Below are positions 38,100 through 47,484 of a stretch of 64,000 bases of DNA, piece after piece. Source of the DNA: an uncultured Lentibacter sp. (GTDB lineage Bacteria; Pseudomonadota; Alphaproteobacteria; Rhodobacterales; Rhodobacteraceae); NCBI GenBank assembly GCA_947497495.1, contig CANMGT010000002.1, forward strand, positions 372,001-436,000, in the 5' to 3' direction. Positions within the stretch are counted from its first letter, which is position 1; every line of letters starts with the position of its first letter. The notes under the pieces were generated by a model. It saw nothing but the letters and a program-made list of their open reading frames with translations. It had not been told where the DNA came from and ran no database searches. The position numbers were made by a program, and so were the translations under genes.

Positions 38100-39434
38100 T
38101 TACTCGTCTTCGAGCGCTTCTACAGCTTTCTGCAGATCGTCTTTCGAGACAGTTTTTTCCGTCACAGCAGCCTTTTCGAAGGCTTGGTCAACGACCTTGT
38201 CTTCAAACAGTGGCGCGCGAAGTTGCTGCTGCATCTGCGCATTCTGCTGAACAAATTCAAAGAACTGGCGCTCCTGACCAGGATACTGGCGCGCTTGGTT
38301 CATGATCGCCTGCGTCATCTCGGCATCAGTGACTTCAACCTCGGCTTTCTGGCCCATTTCGGCGAGCAAAAGGCCCAAACGCACGCGGCGCTCGGCGAGC
38401 TTGGTGTGCTCGTCTGTTGTCTCGATCTCCGGGTGGTCGTGGCCCTGAACGTCAGGGTTGTCTTCATGCCACAGCTGGTGCGCGATCTGGCCCGCTTCCG
38501 CTTCAACAAGCGATGGCGGCAGGTCAAACGATACCTGGTCATCAAGCGCGTCGAGCAGACCACGCTTCATAACGGCGCGTGCAGCACCAGCATATTCGGC
38601 TTCAAGACGCTCTGCGATTTGCCCTTTGAGGGCAGCAAGGTCTTCGGCGCCGAATTTGACAGCAAGCTCATCGTTCAGCTCGGCTGCTTTAGGTTCTTTC
38701 ACGTCTTTGATCTTGCACTCGAATACCGCTGCCTTGCCGGCGAGAGCCTCGGCTTGATACTCGTCAGGGAAGCTCACTTCGACGTTCTTCTCTTCGCCGG
38801 CTTTTACGCCAACAAGCTGCTCTTCAAAGCCCGGGATAAAGCTGTTTGAACCAAGCACCAACGGGTAATCTTCCGCTGCGCCGCCTTCAAAGGCTTCTCC
38901 GTCAACTTTGCCGAGGAAGTCGATGACAACCTGGTCGCCGTCTTTGGCTTTTGAGCCTTTCTTGCGTGACTCAAAGTCTTGCGCTGTTTCTGCAAGTGAC
39001 TTCAGAGCTTCGTCAACTTCGTCGTCGCCGGCTTTAACAACCATGCGCTCGAGTTTGATCTTGGCGAAGTCGACTTCAGGAATTTCAGGAAGCGCTTCAT
39101 AGGACATTGAAATGAGAACATCGTCGCCCTCTTTCCACTTGTCGCCGTCAACCATTTCGACTTTCGGCTGCATTGCCGGACGGTCCCCCGAGGCTTCGAA
39201 GTGCTCTGACATCGCGCCGTCAATAGACTCTTGCATGGCTTCACCCATGATGCGCTCGCCAAATTGCTTTTTGAGCAGCGCCATTGGCACTTTACCTTTG
39301 CGGAAACCTTTCATCTCCACTTCTGGCTGTGCTTCAACCAGCTTCTCGTTCACTTTCGCGTCGAGTTCGGCTGCTGTGAGCATGATGTTATAGGCGCGTT
39401 TGAGGCCTTCGTTCAGAGTCTCGGTGACCTGCAT
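38100..39434 (-). CDS. tig: Trigger factor
   Basis: A 444-residue ribosome-associated chaperone. The N-terminal ribosome-binding domain carries [17 protein letters not shown] near residue 43 (the signature GFRxGKxP). A central FKBP-like PPIase domain (about 160-245, [19 protein letters not shown]) and a helical C-terminal domain follow. It folds nascent chains at the ribosome exit. The upstream region holds the tRNA-Val gene, and a clear terminator follows the stop. Confidence 0.96.
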   Translation of the reverse strand: MQVTETLNEGLKRAYNIMLTAAELDAKVNEKLVEAQPEVEMKGFRKGKVPMALLKKQFGERIMGEAMQESIDGAMSEHFEASGDRPAMQPKVEMVDGDKWKEGDDVLISMSYEALPEIPEVDFAKIKLERMVVKAGDDEVDEALKSLAETAQDFESRKKGSKAKDGDQVVIDFLGKVDGEAFEGGAAEDYPLVLGSNSFIPGFEEQLVGVKAGEEKNVEVSFPDEYQAEALAGKAAVFECKIKDVKEPKAAELNDELAVKFGAEDLAALKGQIAERLEAEYAGAARAVMKRGLLDALDDQVSFDLPPSLVEAEAGQIAHQLWHEDNPDVQGHDHPEIETTDEHTKLAERRVRLGLLLAEMGQKAEVEVTDAEMTQAIMNQARQYPGQERQFFEFVQQNAQMQQQLRAPLFEDKVVDQAFEKAAVTEKTVSKDDLQKAVEALEDE

Positions 39435-39608
39435 GTTGTCATCCTTTGCATATCGGCATTACGTCAGAGACCGGTGCTTGTTACACCAGTTAAATCAAGC
39501 GCCCTTCTAGGGTTCACGCGCTCACTATGCAAGGGGATATCGGCTCTATCGCGCAGCATTTCAGCACAAACAGTGTTGTGCAGTCGATATGGCGAAAAAG
39601 AGAGGGAA

Positions 39609-39684
<76 letters not shown>

Positions 39685-39805
39685 GTGCGGCGGTATTTAG
39701 CGACAGAGGAGAAGTGTTGCAAGCGCGTTTTTCGAGAAACTGACGATTTCTGCAAAAATACGCGGCGGCGTGCTGCATGGCCCCGAGCAAACGTCTTTTC
39801 AAAGC

Positions 39806-39833
39806 AAAACGCGGCCCTGAAAACAGAGCCGCG
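39806..39833 (-). terminator. Rho-independent terminator of the HU-like gene
   Basis: On the minus strand CGCGGCTCTG-TTTT-CAGGGCCGCG (10 bp, one G-U) is followed by TTTTG. It lies 29 bases after the stop of the HU-like gene. Confidence 0.85.
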
Positions 39834-39862
39834 CATAAGTATGTGACTGCATGCGAAGAGAT

Positions 39863-40435
39863 TTATTCAGCGGCGTCCTGAATGTCTCCTGCGTTGAATT
39901 CGCTCGCCTCTTTGGCGCCTTCAAGTTCTTTGATAACCATGTCTGACTGGCGCAAACGCAGGTTGATAACCCGCCCGTTTGCAACCAGTTTCGTGCGGGC
40001 GATCTTAACCTTACCAAGCGGCTTCAGGTTCAGCTCCTGGCCCTCGCCTATCGCTTCGCCCATAATTTCAAGCACAGCTTCAACAACAGGCTTTACGTCT
40101 TTGCGTTTCGCGCCTGTGCGCTTTGCGACTTCATCAAGCAGTTGTTCTTTGCGCATTTCGGCAAGGCCAACAACAGGCTCGCTTGACTGCACAACTACCG
40201 GCTCAACTTTCAGCGCTTCTGCTGAAGCACTTGGCGCTGCGAGAGGAGCTGGGTTGACGGCAGCTTCAGGTGCTGCCTTCTTGGCCGCCACTTTCACGGG
40301 GCTTTTCGCAGCCGTCTTGGCTGTCGCCTTCTTTGGCGCGACTTTTCTCGCTGTGGTTGTCTTGCTCGCCGCCGCTGCCTTGGTTGCCGTTTTAGCCTTG
40401 GTCGTCGTTTTTGATGTCGTGGTCGCTTTCGCCAT
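39863..40435 (-). CDS. HU-family DNA-binding protein with Lys/Ala-rich N-terminal tail
   Basis: A 190-residue protein started at the ATG at 40435 (MAKATTTSK). The C-terminal half is an HU/IHF-fold domain: MRKEQLLDEVAKRTGAKRKDVKPVV, then ELNLKPLGKVKIARTKLVANGR. The first 80 residues are a repetitive Lys/Ala/Thr run (TTTKAKTATKAAAASKTTT) resembling eukaryotic H1 tails. It should coat and bend DNA, and the tail probably adds non-specific charge contacts. Single-gene unit with its own terminator. Confidence 0.88.
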   Translation of the reverse strand: MAKATTTSKTTTKAKTATKAAAASKTTTARKVAPKKATAKTAAKSPVKVAAKKAAPEAAVNPAPLAAPSASAEALKVEPVVVQSSEPVVGLAEMRKEQLLDEVAKRTGAKRKDVKPVVEAVLEIMGEAIGEGQELNLKPLGKVKIARTKLVANGRVINLRLRQSDMVIKELEGAKEASEFNAGDIQDAAE

Positions 40436-40604
40436 TGTCACTGCCTCTATATATTGTTGTTTTGACAACATTCTTACTGAGTTTTGTTAATCTTTTCTAG
40501 ACACAATATGTGTCATCTACCCATGAACGGGGAAATTACAGGCTTTGACTTTGAAGCACACACCGTTAAAATTGTATCACTAAACAACATTCCTTGGGGG
40601 AAAA

Positions 40605-40793
40605 ATGAAAAAACTCGCATTGGTAAGCGCCGTAGCGTGCGCACTGACAGCTGGCGCAGCACAAGCTGGCAACATGTCTGATCCTGTTCTGGAGCAAGAT
40701 TTGATCGCAACAGAGGCCACTGCCTCTTCCGTGTCAGGCACGACTTTTGTCGCCCTTTTGGCACTCTCGATCATCTTGCCGATCCTGGACTAA
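40605..40793 (+). CDS. Small secreted or membrane protein of unknown function
   Basis: A 62-residue protein. The N-terminus MKKLALVSAVACALTAGAAQA is a clean Sec signal peptide with an AQA cleavage site. The mature part (GNMSDPVLEQDLIATE) is short and acidic and ends in a hydrophobic helix TFVALLALSIILPILD, so the mature peptide of about 41 residues is probably membrane-inserted. GGGGGAAAA precedes the ATG. A perfect 14-bp terminator follows 31 bases later, which supports a real, separately transcribed gene. I do not recognise the function. Confidence 0.7.
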   Translation: MKKLALVSAVACALTAGAAQAGNMSDPVLEQDLIATEATASSVSGTTFVALLALSIILPILD

Positions 40794-40823
40794 GCCAGGC
40801 CACAGGCCTGCCCAATTAGACGC

Positions 40824-40857
40824 AAAAAGCGCCTCTCTCATCCGAGAGGCGCTTTTT
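40824..40857. terminator. Strong bidirectional terminator
   Basis: AAAAAGCGCCTCTC and GAGAGGCGCTTTTT form a perfect 14-bp stem with a 6-base loop, with A and T runs on both sides. It sits between the small plus-strand gene and the 3' end of lon and should stop both transcripts. Confidence 0.92.
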
Positions 40858-40896
40858 CATTTGTAGTAGCTCAAGTGAACTCAGCCCAAAGTGCGT

Positions 40897-43302
40897 TCAG
40901 TGCGCCGTTGCGCCTGTGCTGGTTTCGCTCGCGACACGTGCGGCCGCAGCGGCTTCTTCAGCCTCTTCGTCCCACTCGATAGGTTCAGGTGTTCCCGTCA
41001 GAGCGTATTTCAGCACTTCGCTCACATGCGTCACAGGGATAATCTCAAGCCCCTCTTTCACATTGTCCGGAATGTCCACGAGGTCTTTCTCGTTTTCTTG
41101 CGGTATGAGCACAGTCTTGATCCCGCCGCGCAAAGCCGCCAGCAGCTTCTCTTTGAGGCCACCGATCGGCATCGCGTTGCCACGCAAAGAAACCTCGCCG
41201 GTCATGGCAATGTCCTTGCGCACGGGAATGCCCGTCAGAACCGACACAATTGACGTAACCATCGCCAAACCGGCACTTGGCCCGTCTTTTGGCGTTGCCC
41301 CGTCCGGCACGTGCACGTGGATGTCCCACTTGTCAAAGCGCGGTGGCTTCACGCCAATTTTCGGCGCAATCGAGCGCACATACGAACTCGCCGCATCGAT
41401 GCTCTCTTTCATCACATCGCCAAGCTTGCCTGTGGTCTTCATCCGGCCCTTGCCCGGCAGGCGCAGGGCTTCGATGTTAAGAAGCTCGCCGCCAACGCTC
41501 GTGTACGCAAGCCCCGTCACAACGCCCACTTGGTCTTGCTCTTCCGCAAGACCGTAGCGGTATTTGCGCACACCGAGAAAGTCATCAAGGTTCCCGGAAT
41601 CAACCGCGACAGTCTTCGCCTCGCCTTTGACGATCATCGTGACAGCCTTACGCGCCACTTTGGCGATCTCGCGCTCAAGGTTTCGAACGCCCGCCTCGCG
41701 GGTGTAATAGCGCACCATATCTGTCAGCGCCTCGTCGGCCAGTTTGAACTCCTTGGCTTTCAAGCCGTGGTTCTTCACTTGTTTGCTCACAAGGTGCTGC
41801 TTGGCAATCTCGCGCTTCTCGTCTTCCGTGTAGCCGGACAGCGGGATAATCTCCATCCGGTCAAGCAGCGGCCCGGGCATGTTATAGCTGTTTGAGGTGG
41901 TCAAAAACATCACATTACTCAGGTCGTATTCCACCTCAAGATAGTGGTCAACGAAGGTGCCGTTTTGCTCGGGGTCAAGCACCTCAAGCATCGCGCTCGC
42001 GGGGTCACCGCGAAAGTCCTGGCCCATCTTGTCGATCTCGTCGAGCAAGATCAGCGGGTTGGTTGTCTTGGCCTTTTTCAAGGCCTGAATGATCTTACCG
42101 GGCATCGAGCCGATATATGTGCGGCGGTGTCCACGGATCTCGCTTTCATCGCGCACACCACCAAGGCTGATACGGATAAATTCGCGCCCAGTCGCTTTGG
42201 CAACCGACTTGCCAAGGCTGGTTTTCCCAACGCCGGGAGGGCCGACAAGGCACATGATCGGACCTTTCAGCTTCTTGGAGCGTTGCTGCACTGCAAGGTA
42301 TTCAACGATGCGCTCTTTGACTTTCTCAAGCCCGTAGTGATCGTCATCAAGAACTTTCTGAGCGCGCCCCAGGTCTTTCTTCACGCGTGACTTCACACCC
42401 CACGGGATGCTCAACATCCAGTCAAGGTAGTTGCGCACAACCGTCGCTTCCGCTGACATCGGGCTCATGTTTTTAAGCTTTTTGAGCTCGGCCTCGGCCT
42501 TTTCGCGCGCTTCTTTGGAAAGCTTTGTCTTGGCAACCTTGGCTTCAAGCTCGGCAATCTCTCCCTCGCCCTCTTCGCCGTCGCCAAGCTCTTTCTGGAT
42601 CGCCTTCATTTGCTCGTTGAGGTAATACTCACGCTGCGTGCGCTCCATCTGGCTCTTCACGCGGGTTTTGATCTTTTTCTCAACTTGCAGAACGCTCATC
42701 TCGCCCTGCATCAGGCCATAGACCTTCTCAAGCCGCTCGCTCACATCAAGCGTCTGCAAAAGCTCCTGCTTCTGGTCAACTTCCACGCCAAGATGTCCGG
42801 CAACCAAGTCCGCCAGTTTCTCGGGCTCCGTCGCCTCGCCAACAGCCGTCAGCGCCTCTTCGGGGATGTTCTTGCGCACCTTCGCGTAGCGCTCAAACTC
42901 GTTGCCAACCGTGCGCAGAAGCGCTTCAACCGTGTCTTCATCGCCCAGTATTTCGTCAAGCGGCTCGGCGCTGGCTTCAAAGAATTCGGGGTTGTCGATA
43001 TATCCGGTGATCAGCACGCGCTGCACGCCCTCGACAAGCACTTTCACAGTCCCGTCAGGCAGCTTCAAAAGCTGCAGCACATTGGCCAAAACGCCTGTTG
43101 TATAAATTCCGCTTGTATCAGGGTCGTCCTCGCCCGGGTCAATCTGGGCGGACAGCAAAATTTGCTTGCCGTCATTCATCACGTCCTCAAGGGCTTTGAC
43201 AGACTTTTCGCGACCAACAAAAAGCGGCACGATCATATGGGGGAAAACCACGATATCGCGCAGTGGAAGCACTGGGTATGATGCGTTGAGTTGCTCTTGC
43301 AT
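40897..43302 (-). CDS. lon: ATP-dependent protease La
   Basis: An 801-residue Lon. The N-terminal substrate domain begins [23 protein letters not shown]. The AAA+ module carries Walker [12 protein letters not shown] near residue 352 and Walker B region [11 protein letters not shown] near 415. The protease domain has the catalytic serine in [10 protein letters not shown] near 680 and the lysine in [10 protein letters not shown] near 720. It degrades misfolded and regulatory proteins. A RpoH-like promoter may precede it. Confidence 0.97.
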   Translation of the reverse strand: MQEQLNASYPVLPLRDIVVFPHMIVPLFVGREKSVKALEDVMNDGKQILLSAQIDPGEDDPDTSGIYTTGVLANVLQLLKLPDGTVKVLVEGVQRVLITGYIDNPEFFEASAEPLDEILGDEDTVEALLRTVGNEFERYAKVRKNIPEEALTAVGEATEPEKLADLVAGHLGVEVDQKQELLQTLDVSERLEKVYGLMQGEMSVLQVEKKIKTRVKSQMERTQREYYLNEQMKAIQKELGDGEEGEGEIAELEAKVAKTKLSKEAREKAEAELKKLKNMSPMSAEATVVRNYLDWMLSIPWGVKSRVKKDLGRAQKVLDDDHYGLEKVKERIVEYLAVQQRSKKLKGPIMCLVGPPGVGKTSLGKSVAKATGREFIRISLGGVRDESEIRGHRRTYIGSMPGKIIQALKKAKTTNPLILLDEIDKMGQDFRGDPASAMLEVLDPEQNGTFVDHYLEVEYDLSNVMFLTTSNSYNMPGPLLDRMEIIPLSGYTEDEKREIAKQHLVSKQVKNHGLKAKEFKLADEALTDMVRYYTREAGVRNLEREIAKVARKAVTMIVKGEAKTVAVDSGNLDDFLGVRKYRYGLAEEQDQVGVVTGLAYTSVGGELLNIEALRLPGKGRMKTTGKLGDVMKESIDAASSYVRSIAPKIGVKPPRFDKWDIHVHVPDGATPKDGPSAGLAMVTSIVSVLTGIPVRKDIAMTGEVSLRGNAMPIGGLKEKLLAALRGGIKTVLIPQENEKDLVDIPDNVKEGLEIIPVTHVSEVLKYALTGTPEPIEWDEEAEEAAAAARVASETSTGATAH

Positions 43303-43381
43303 GCTCTATTCCTGTTCTTGGGCAAAGCTTTGCGCCCCTCACCTGAGGCAGCTCCAAAGCCTTCCGCGTTTGTAGAGTGTT

Positions 43382-43411
43382 AATTTGGGTCTTGCCTGCA
43401 CCCGTTTCAAC
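43382..43411 (-). promoter_or_regulatory. Possible RpoH (heat-shock) promoter of lon
   Basis: On the minus strand GTTGAAA is followed after 15 bases by CCCAAATT, about 80 bases before the lon ATG. The pair resembles the sigma32 elements CTTGAAA and CCCCATnT, fitting lon as a heat-shock gene. The rest of the 312-base gap (43303-43614) shows no gene. Confidence 0.4.
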
Positions 43412-43546
43412 TGCTTGGCGCCTAGAATGCCCTTACAGGCGCAGATCAGCAAGACCGCATTCGCGCAAATTCACTCGAAAATGAGCCAATTTCTATGCGT
43501 TATCTGTCTCCTGACGCCCCGTTAAGAACAACATAGCGCCCGCCCT

Positions 43547-43576
43547 TTACGCGCCGCTCTCAAATCCCTATATAAT
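43547..43576 (+). promoter_or_regulatory. Sigma70-like promoter of the Fe-S assembly genes
   Basis: A perfect TATAAT at 43571-43576 with a weaker TTACGC 18 bases upstream. The transcript would start near 43583 and leave a leader of about 30 bases before the ATG at 43615. Confidence 0.45.
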
Positions 43577-43614
43577 CACTCAGGAACACTAAAGGCACAG
43601 GTAAGGCACTCCCC

Positions 43615-43977
43615 ATGACCGAGATAATCGACCCGATTGAAGGCACACCGCTGATCGCGCCCTCCAGCACAGAGCACCCGCTTTACGACAACGTCGTAGA
43701 GGCCTGCCGCTCGGTGTTTGATCCTGAAATTCCGGTCAATATCTATGACTTGGGCCTCATCTACACGATCGCCATCAATGACGCGAACGAAGTCGAAATT
43801 CTGATGTCTCTCACAGCACCCGGCTGCCCCGTTGCCGGAGAAATGCCCGGCTGGGTCGCCGAAGCAATTGAGCCCATCGCAGGCGTCAAGCAAGTCAACG
43901 TCGAACTTGTCTGGTCGCCGCCGTGGGGCATGGACATGATGTCAGACGAAGCCCGCCTTGAACTTGGCTTTATGTAA
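43615..43977 (+). CDS. SUF-type Fe-S assembly protein with MIP18/DUF59 domain
   Basis: A 120-residue protein of the DUF59/SufT-like group. The core reads DPEIPVNIYDLGLIYTI near residue 40 and SLTAPGCPVAGEMPGWV near 65, containing the single conserved cysteine. It helps insert iron-sulfur clusters into apoproteins. It is followed 29 bases later by an A-type carrier gene. Unusually, no sufBCDS genes are adjacent. Confidence 0.9.
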   Translation: MTEIIDPIEGTPLIAPSSTEHPLYDNVVEACRSVFDPEIPVNIYDLGLIYTIAINDANEVEILMSLTAPGCPVAGEMPGWVAEAIEPIAGVKQVNVELVWSPPWGMDMMSDEARLELGFM

Positions 43978-44006
43978 TTAAGGCAAAGCCTTAGAGGGAT
44001 AAGCTC

Positions 44007-44387
44007 ATGTTTGGAATTCCGGGAAAACAAGCTGTCACAATGACAGACGCCGCCGCAAAACAGATCCGCAAATTGATGGACGCCAAGGGCCACACCGGCC
44101 TGCGCATTGGCGTCAAAAAGGGCGGTTGTGCGGGCATGGAATACACCATGGAATATGTCGATGAGCTCAACGAGCATGATGAAGTCGTTGAACAAAACGG
44201 TGCGCGTATTCTGATTGCCCCGATGGCGCAGATGTTCCTGTTCGGCACCCAGATCGACTATGAAGTCTCCCTGCTTGAGGCGGGCTTCAAGTTCAACAAC
44301 CCCAACGTCGAAGACGCCTGCGGTTGCGGTGAATCAATCAAATTCAAAGACGTGGAAGCCCTCGCAGCCGACCTTGGCAAAAGCTAA
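44007..44387 (+). CDS. A-type iron-sulfur carrier (SufA/IscA/ErpA family)
   Basis: A 126-residue HesB-fold protein. The three ligand cysteines are visible: Cys in KKGGCAGMEYTME near residue 36 and the CGCG pair in EDACGCGESIKF near 101. It accepts and transfers Fe-S clusters. It lies in one unit with the DUF59 gene, and its stop overlaps the TfoX-domain gene by one base (TAATG). Confidence 0.93.
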   Translation: MFGIPGKQAVTMTDAAAKQIRKLMDAKGHTGLRIGVKKGGCAGMEYTMEYVDELNEHDEVVEQNGARILIAPMAQMFLFGTQIDYEVSLLEAGFKFNNPNVEDACGCGESIKFKDVEALAADLGKS

Positions 44388-44713
44388 TGGCCGTGAGCGA
44401 CTCGCAGATCGAACAGGTCAAAGACCTGTTCGCTGACCTTGGCGACATCTCGACACGCAAAATGATGGGTGGCCTCGCCATCTATCACCGCGACACCGTC
44501 TTTGCGCTGCTGCATTCCTCGGGCCAACTCTACCTGAAAGGCGCCGACGACTTCGGAGAAAAGCTTGAAGACCTTGGCTCAACTCGCTGGTCTTACAAGA
44601 AAAAAGACAGTGGCAAGGAAGTCAAGATGCCCTACTGGACACTCCCTGACAGTGCGCTGGACGACCCTGAAGAAGCCTGCCAACTCGCCCGCGCCGCTCT
44701 CCAATACCTTTAG
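44387..44713 (+). CDS. TfoX N-terminal domain protein
   Basis: A 108-residue protein with the TfoX_N pattern: LFADLGDISTRKMMGGLAIYHRDTVFALLH, then LYLKGADDFGEKLEDLG and KEVKMPYWTLPDSALDDPEEACQLARAAL. This single-domain form is widespread and not necessarily a competence regulator. It is translationally coupled to the A-type carrier. The 3' end overlaps the convergent oxygenase gene by 4 bases. Confidence 0.9.
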   Translation: MAVSDSQIEQVKDLFADLGDISTRKMMGGLAIYHRDTVFALLHSSGQLYLKGADDFGEKLEDLGSTRWSYKKKDSGKEVKMPYWTLPDSALDDPEEACQLARAALQYL

Positions 44714-45624
44714 GCATTTTTCCCCATCAAATGCACATAGGTCTCGTCATAGCGCTTGGTCAGATAATCGCCCGCCGAGATCGGCTCGCTGCCCTCAGGG
44801 GCTACGTTGGTGTCGTAATTGGGGTTAAAAAACATCGGCACGGAAATGCGCTCGGCCCCCGAACCGACAACACGGTGCAAGGTGGCGCGCACACGCCCGC
44901 CTGACCACATCTGCAACATCTCTCCGAAGTTGATCACAAACTCGCCGGGTTGAACATCAACAGCGTGCCAGCCCCCGTCTGCCCCTTGCACTTCAAGGCC
45001 CGGCGTTCCATCGCCCGTCAGCAGGGTCAAACAGCCATAATCAGTGTGCGCGGCGATGCCAAAGTCGTTGTCGCCAGCCCAATCGGGGCGCGCGGGATAA
45101 TAATTGCCGCGCAGAAGCGCCATCGGGTGGCTGAACTTGTCGTCAAAATAACCCGCTTCACGGCCCGTCGCCTCGGCAATATGGTGCAACAACGCGCGGC
45201 ACATCGCGATCGCCTTTGCATAATAGGCCTGCACATCCTCCGCAAAGCCCTCAGGCTGCTCAGGCCATTGGTTCGCGCCATAAACAAGCAAGCCGCTGTC
45301 TTTCAAGGCGTCGCCCTCAGCAAGCTCGTAGCCGCAATCATAGACTTCTTTGTAGTCAGGGTTCGCCATCGGATCGACTTGCTCCGAGCCGCCAGCGCCC
45401 CAGCCACGATTCGAACCTGTCAGCGACATATCCACACGGCGTTTCTCAGCCTCAGGCAACTTAAAGAACGCCCTGTAAGCCGCTATAACAGAGTCAATAT
45501 CGCCGTCGCTGATCGGCGCATTCGTGATCCGCAGAAACCCCGTCTCCATGACACCACGTTGCAGCATCGCTTGCGCTTTCGCATCGCCCGCTTCAAGGGC
45601 TGCAAAGTCCAGTTTTTCAATCAT
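44710..45624 (-). CDS. 2-oxoglutarate/Fe(II)-dependent oxygenase, isopenicillin N synthase family
   Basis: A 304-residue protein started at the ATG at 45624 (MIEKLDFAAL). The facial triad is visible: His and Asp in AAHTDYGCLTLL near residue 195 and the distal His in RATLHRVVG near 260, followed by the 2OG/substrate-binding ERISVPMFF. It hydroxylates or oxidises a small molecule; substrate unknown. N-terminal DIOX_N segment MLQRGVMETGFLRITN. Confidence 0.9.
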   Translation of the reverse strand: MIEKLDFAALEAGDAKAQAMLQRGVMETGFLRITNAPISDGDIDSVIAAYRAFFKLPEAEKRRVDMSLTGSNRGWGAGGSEQVDPMANPDYKEVYDCGYELAEGDALKDSGLLVYGANQWPEQPEGFAEDVQAYYAKAIAMCRALLHHIAEATGREAGYFDDKFSHPMALLRGNYYPARPDWAGDNDFGIAAHTDYGCLTLLTGDGTPGLEVQGADGGWHAVDVQPGEFVINFGEMLQMWSGGRVRATLHRVVGSGAERISVPMFFNPNYDTNVAPEGSEPISAGDYLTKRYDETYVHLMGKNA

Positions 45625-45765
45625 ACGCTCAGGGCTCCTGCTAAGGTTATGCCTTTGTAGCGAACCTTCCCTTGCACGCAAGATGTCATGTTATTTCGCG
45701 CAGAGTGATTGGCCCCGCCGCGACTTCCTGTTAATTCATGTGCCATGACATAAAGGAGAGGCTGC

Positions 45766-46506
45766 ATGCGCCGCAAACTTGCCGCAGGAAACTGGAAGAT
45801 GAACGGCCTGAAAGGCCAGTTGGCCGAGCTCGACAAGCTCGCCGCGGCTCACCCGAGCCCCGAAGTTGACGTGCTCCTCTGCCCGCCTGCCACGCTCTTG
45901 GCCGCCGCAGCGCTGCAAAGCCCTTTCTCTATCGGCGCGCAGGACTGCCACGCAAATGATGCGGGCGCGCACACGGGCGATATATCTGCGCAGATGATCA
46001 AAGATGCTGGCGGCAAAGCCGTTATCGTCGGCCACTCCGAGCGCCGCGAAGACCACGACGAACACTCCGACATCGTGCGCGCCAAGGCCCGCGCTGCACA
46101 GGCTGCGGGCCTCACAGCCATTGTGTGCATGGGCGAAAGCCTGCTTGAGCGCGAAGCGCAAAACACGCTGGACATCATCGGTGGCCAACTCGCAGGCTCC
46201 ATTCCCGACAATGCCACCGCCGAAAACCTCGTTGTCGCCTATGAGCCCATTTGGGCGATCGGCACAGGCCTCGTGCCCAGCCTTGCCCAAATCGGCGAGG
46301 TGCACGCCTTTATCCGTGCGCGCCTTGAGCGTCGCTTTGGCGCGGGGGTGGGTCTTGGGGTGCGCATTCTCTACGGCGGTTCCGTCAAGCCTGACAACGC
46401 ACGCGACATCTTTGCTGTGCCCAATGTTGACGGTGCTCTGGTGGGCGGCGCGTCTCTCAAAGCGGCTGATTTCTCACCGATTATCAGCGCCCTGGAAGCC
46501 AGCTAG
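45766..46506 (+). CDS. tpiA: Triosephosphate isomerase
   Basis: A 246-residue TIM barrel: Lys in AAGNWKMNG, the electrophilic His in VIVGHSERR near residue 90, catalytic Glu in [13 protein letters not shown] near 160, and the phosphate-gripper [10 protein letters not shown] near 205. It interconverts dihydroxyacetone phosphate and glyceraldehyde 3-phosphate. AAAGGAGAGG precedes the ATG. Its 3' end overlaps the convergent acyltransferase by 4 bases. Confidence 0.97.
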   Translation: MRRKLAAGNWKMNGLKGQLAELDKLAAAHPSPEVDVLLCPPATLLAAAALQSPFSIGAQDCHANDAGAHTGDISAQMIKDAGGKAVIVGHSERREDHDEHSDIVRAKARAAQAAGLTAIVCMGESLLEREAQNTLDIIGGQLAGSIPDNATAENLVVAYEPIWAIGTGLVPSLAQIGEVHAFIRARLERRFGAGVGLGVRILYGGSVKPDNARDIFAVPNVDGALVGGASLKAADFSPIISALEAS

Positions 46507-47378
46507 GCCTTGTAAAGCCCAGGCACCAAGCTTTCGGCAAGGTCTTTCAACTTTTCCGGCTCGCTTCCGGCTGGCTGCGCAGGCCCGTAGTAGACATCAT
46601 ATGAGCCGCCCAACTTGGAGAGAAGCTCCGAGACATACCGCAGTGACGCCACCCTGCGCCCAAACTCGTCATTGCCACCACTCAGCAGTGCGGCAAGGCG
46701 GCGCGTGCGGTAATAGTGTCGCGAATTGCGCATGTTGAGAGAAGCCGGCACAACCGACGCCCCCGTGTTCTGCGAGGTCATCGTAACGCCGTTGCGCCAC
46801 GGGGGTTCCACAAGCAGCCCGTTTTCCTGCCGCGGCACACGACCAGAGCCAAAAACGATTAACGCACCGCCGCCCTCTACATGCGCGAGCATTTCCGCTC
46901 GGGTCTGGCGGGCCGTGAGAACCCTGTCCTTGCGGTCCAGATCCACGGGGATTAAGATGTCATTGCCAAGAAAGCGCTCGGCTTCACGGCCCGCGACAAC
47001 CTTGAGGTCGGGCCGATGATCCAGCAGCGCCCCCGCATGGGCGATGAAGTCAAATGTGCCAATCGGGTGCGTTGACCCGATCACAACAGGCCCCTCTCTG
47101 GGGATGTGCTCAAGCCCATGCGCGGTGATCTTTGTTCCGCCCTTCATCTCGAGCAACGCACGCACAAGCTCTGTGCCAATGCGACCGTCAAGCTCTGTGA
47201 GAACCTGCTTCAACTCTCTGAGTGCGAAAAAGGACTGCCCCGTAGCAACACGGTTCAAGGCGTCAAAAGACATCATCCCAAAGCGCAAGGCCGCCAGCCG
47301 GAAATCGGCCCCTTCCGGCACTCGCAACCTTGCGCGCAAAAGCTCGTCCAGCGGATTGTCCTTGCTTGGTTGGGTCAA
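46503..47378 (-). CDS. PlsC-like 1-acyl-glycerol-3-phosphate/hemolysin-type acyltransferase
   Basis: A 291-residue protein. The start is taken as a TTG at 47378 because AGGAGG lies 7 bases upstream; no ATG is near. The acyltransferase signature is [13 protein letters not shown] near residue 100, the H-P-x-G-x-x-D pattern of PlsC relatives. [15 protein letters not shown] near 175 fits the FPEG-like block. It probably acylates a lipid or amine-lipid at the inner membrane; substrate unknown. Confidence 0.85.
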   Translation of the reverse strand: MTQPSKDNPLDELLRARLRVPEGADFRLAALRFGMMSFDALNRVATGQSFFALRELKQVLTELDGRIGTELVRALLEMKGGTKITAHGLEHIPREGPVVIGSTHPIGTFDFIAHAGALLDHRPDLKVVAGREAERFLGNDILIPVDLDRKDRVLTARQTRAEMLAHVEGGGALIVFGSGRVPRQENGLLVEPPWRNGVTMTSQNTGASVVPASLNMRNSRHYYRTRRLAALLSGGNDEFGRRVASLRYVSELLSKLGGSYDVYYGPAQPAGSEPEKLKDLAESLVPGLYKA

Positions 47379-47410
47379 AGTCTTCCCTCCTGCTTGGCCG
47401 CTACGGCGTG

Positions 47411-47443
47411 CCAAAGGCCTCCGGTGTATCCGAAGGCCTCTGG
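47411..47443 (-). terminator. Imperfect hairpin after dctM
   Basis: CCAAAGGCCTCCGG can pair with CCGAAGGCCTCTGG around TGTAT (12 bp, two mismatches), 42 bases past the dctM stop. There is no T run on the minus strand; a weak terminator or processed 3' end. Confidence 0.45.
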
Positions 47444-47484
47444 CTTTGATAAGTACCGCTCTTGCGAAACGTGCTTCGCAAGGA

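Noticed and set aside
43465..43500. Third copy of the fabD-fabG palindrome element upstream of lon
   Set aside because: AAATTCACTCGAAAATGAGCCAATTTC shares only fragments with the element and has no palindrome; similarity may be chance.
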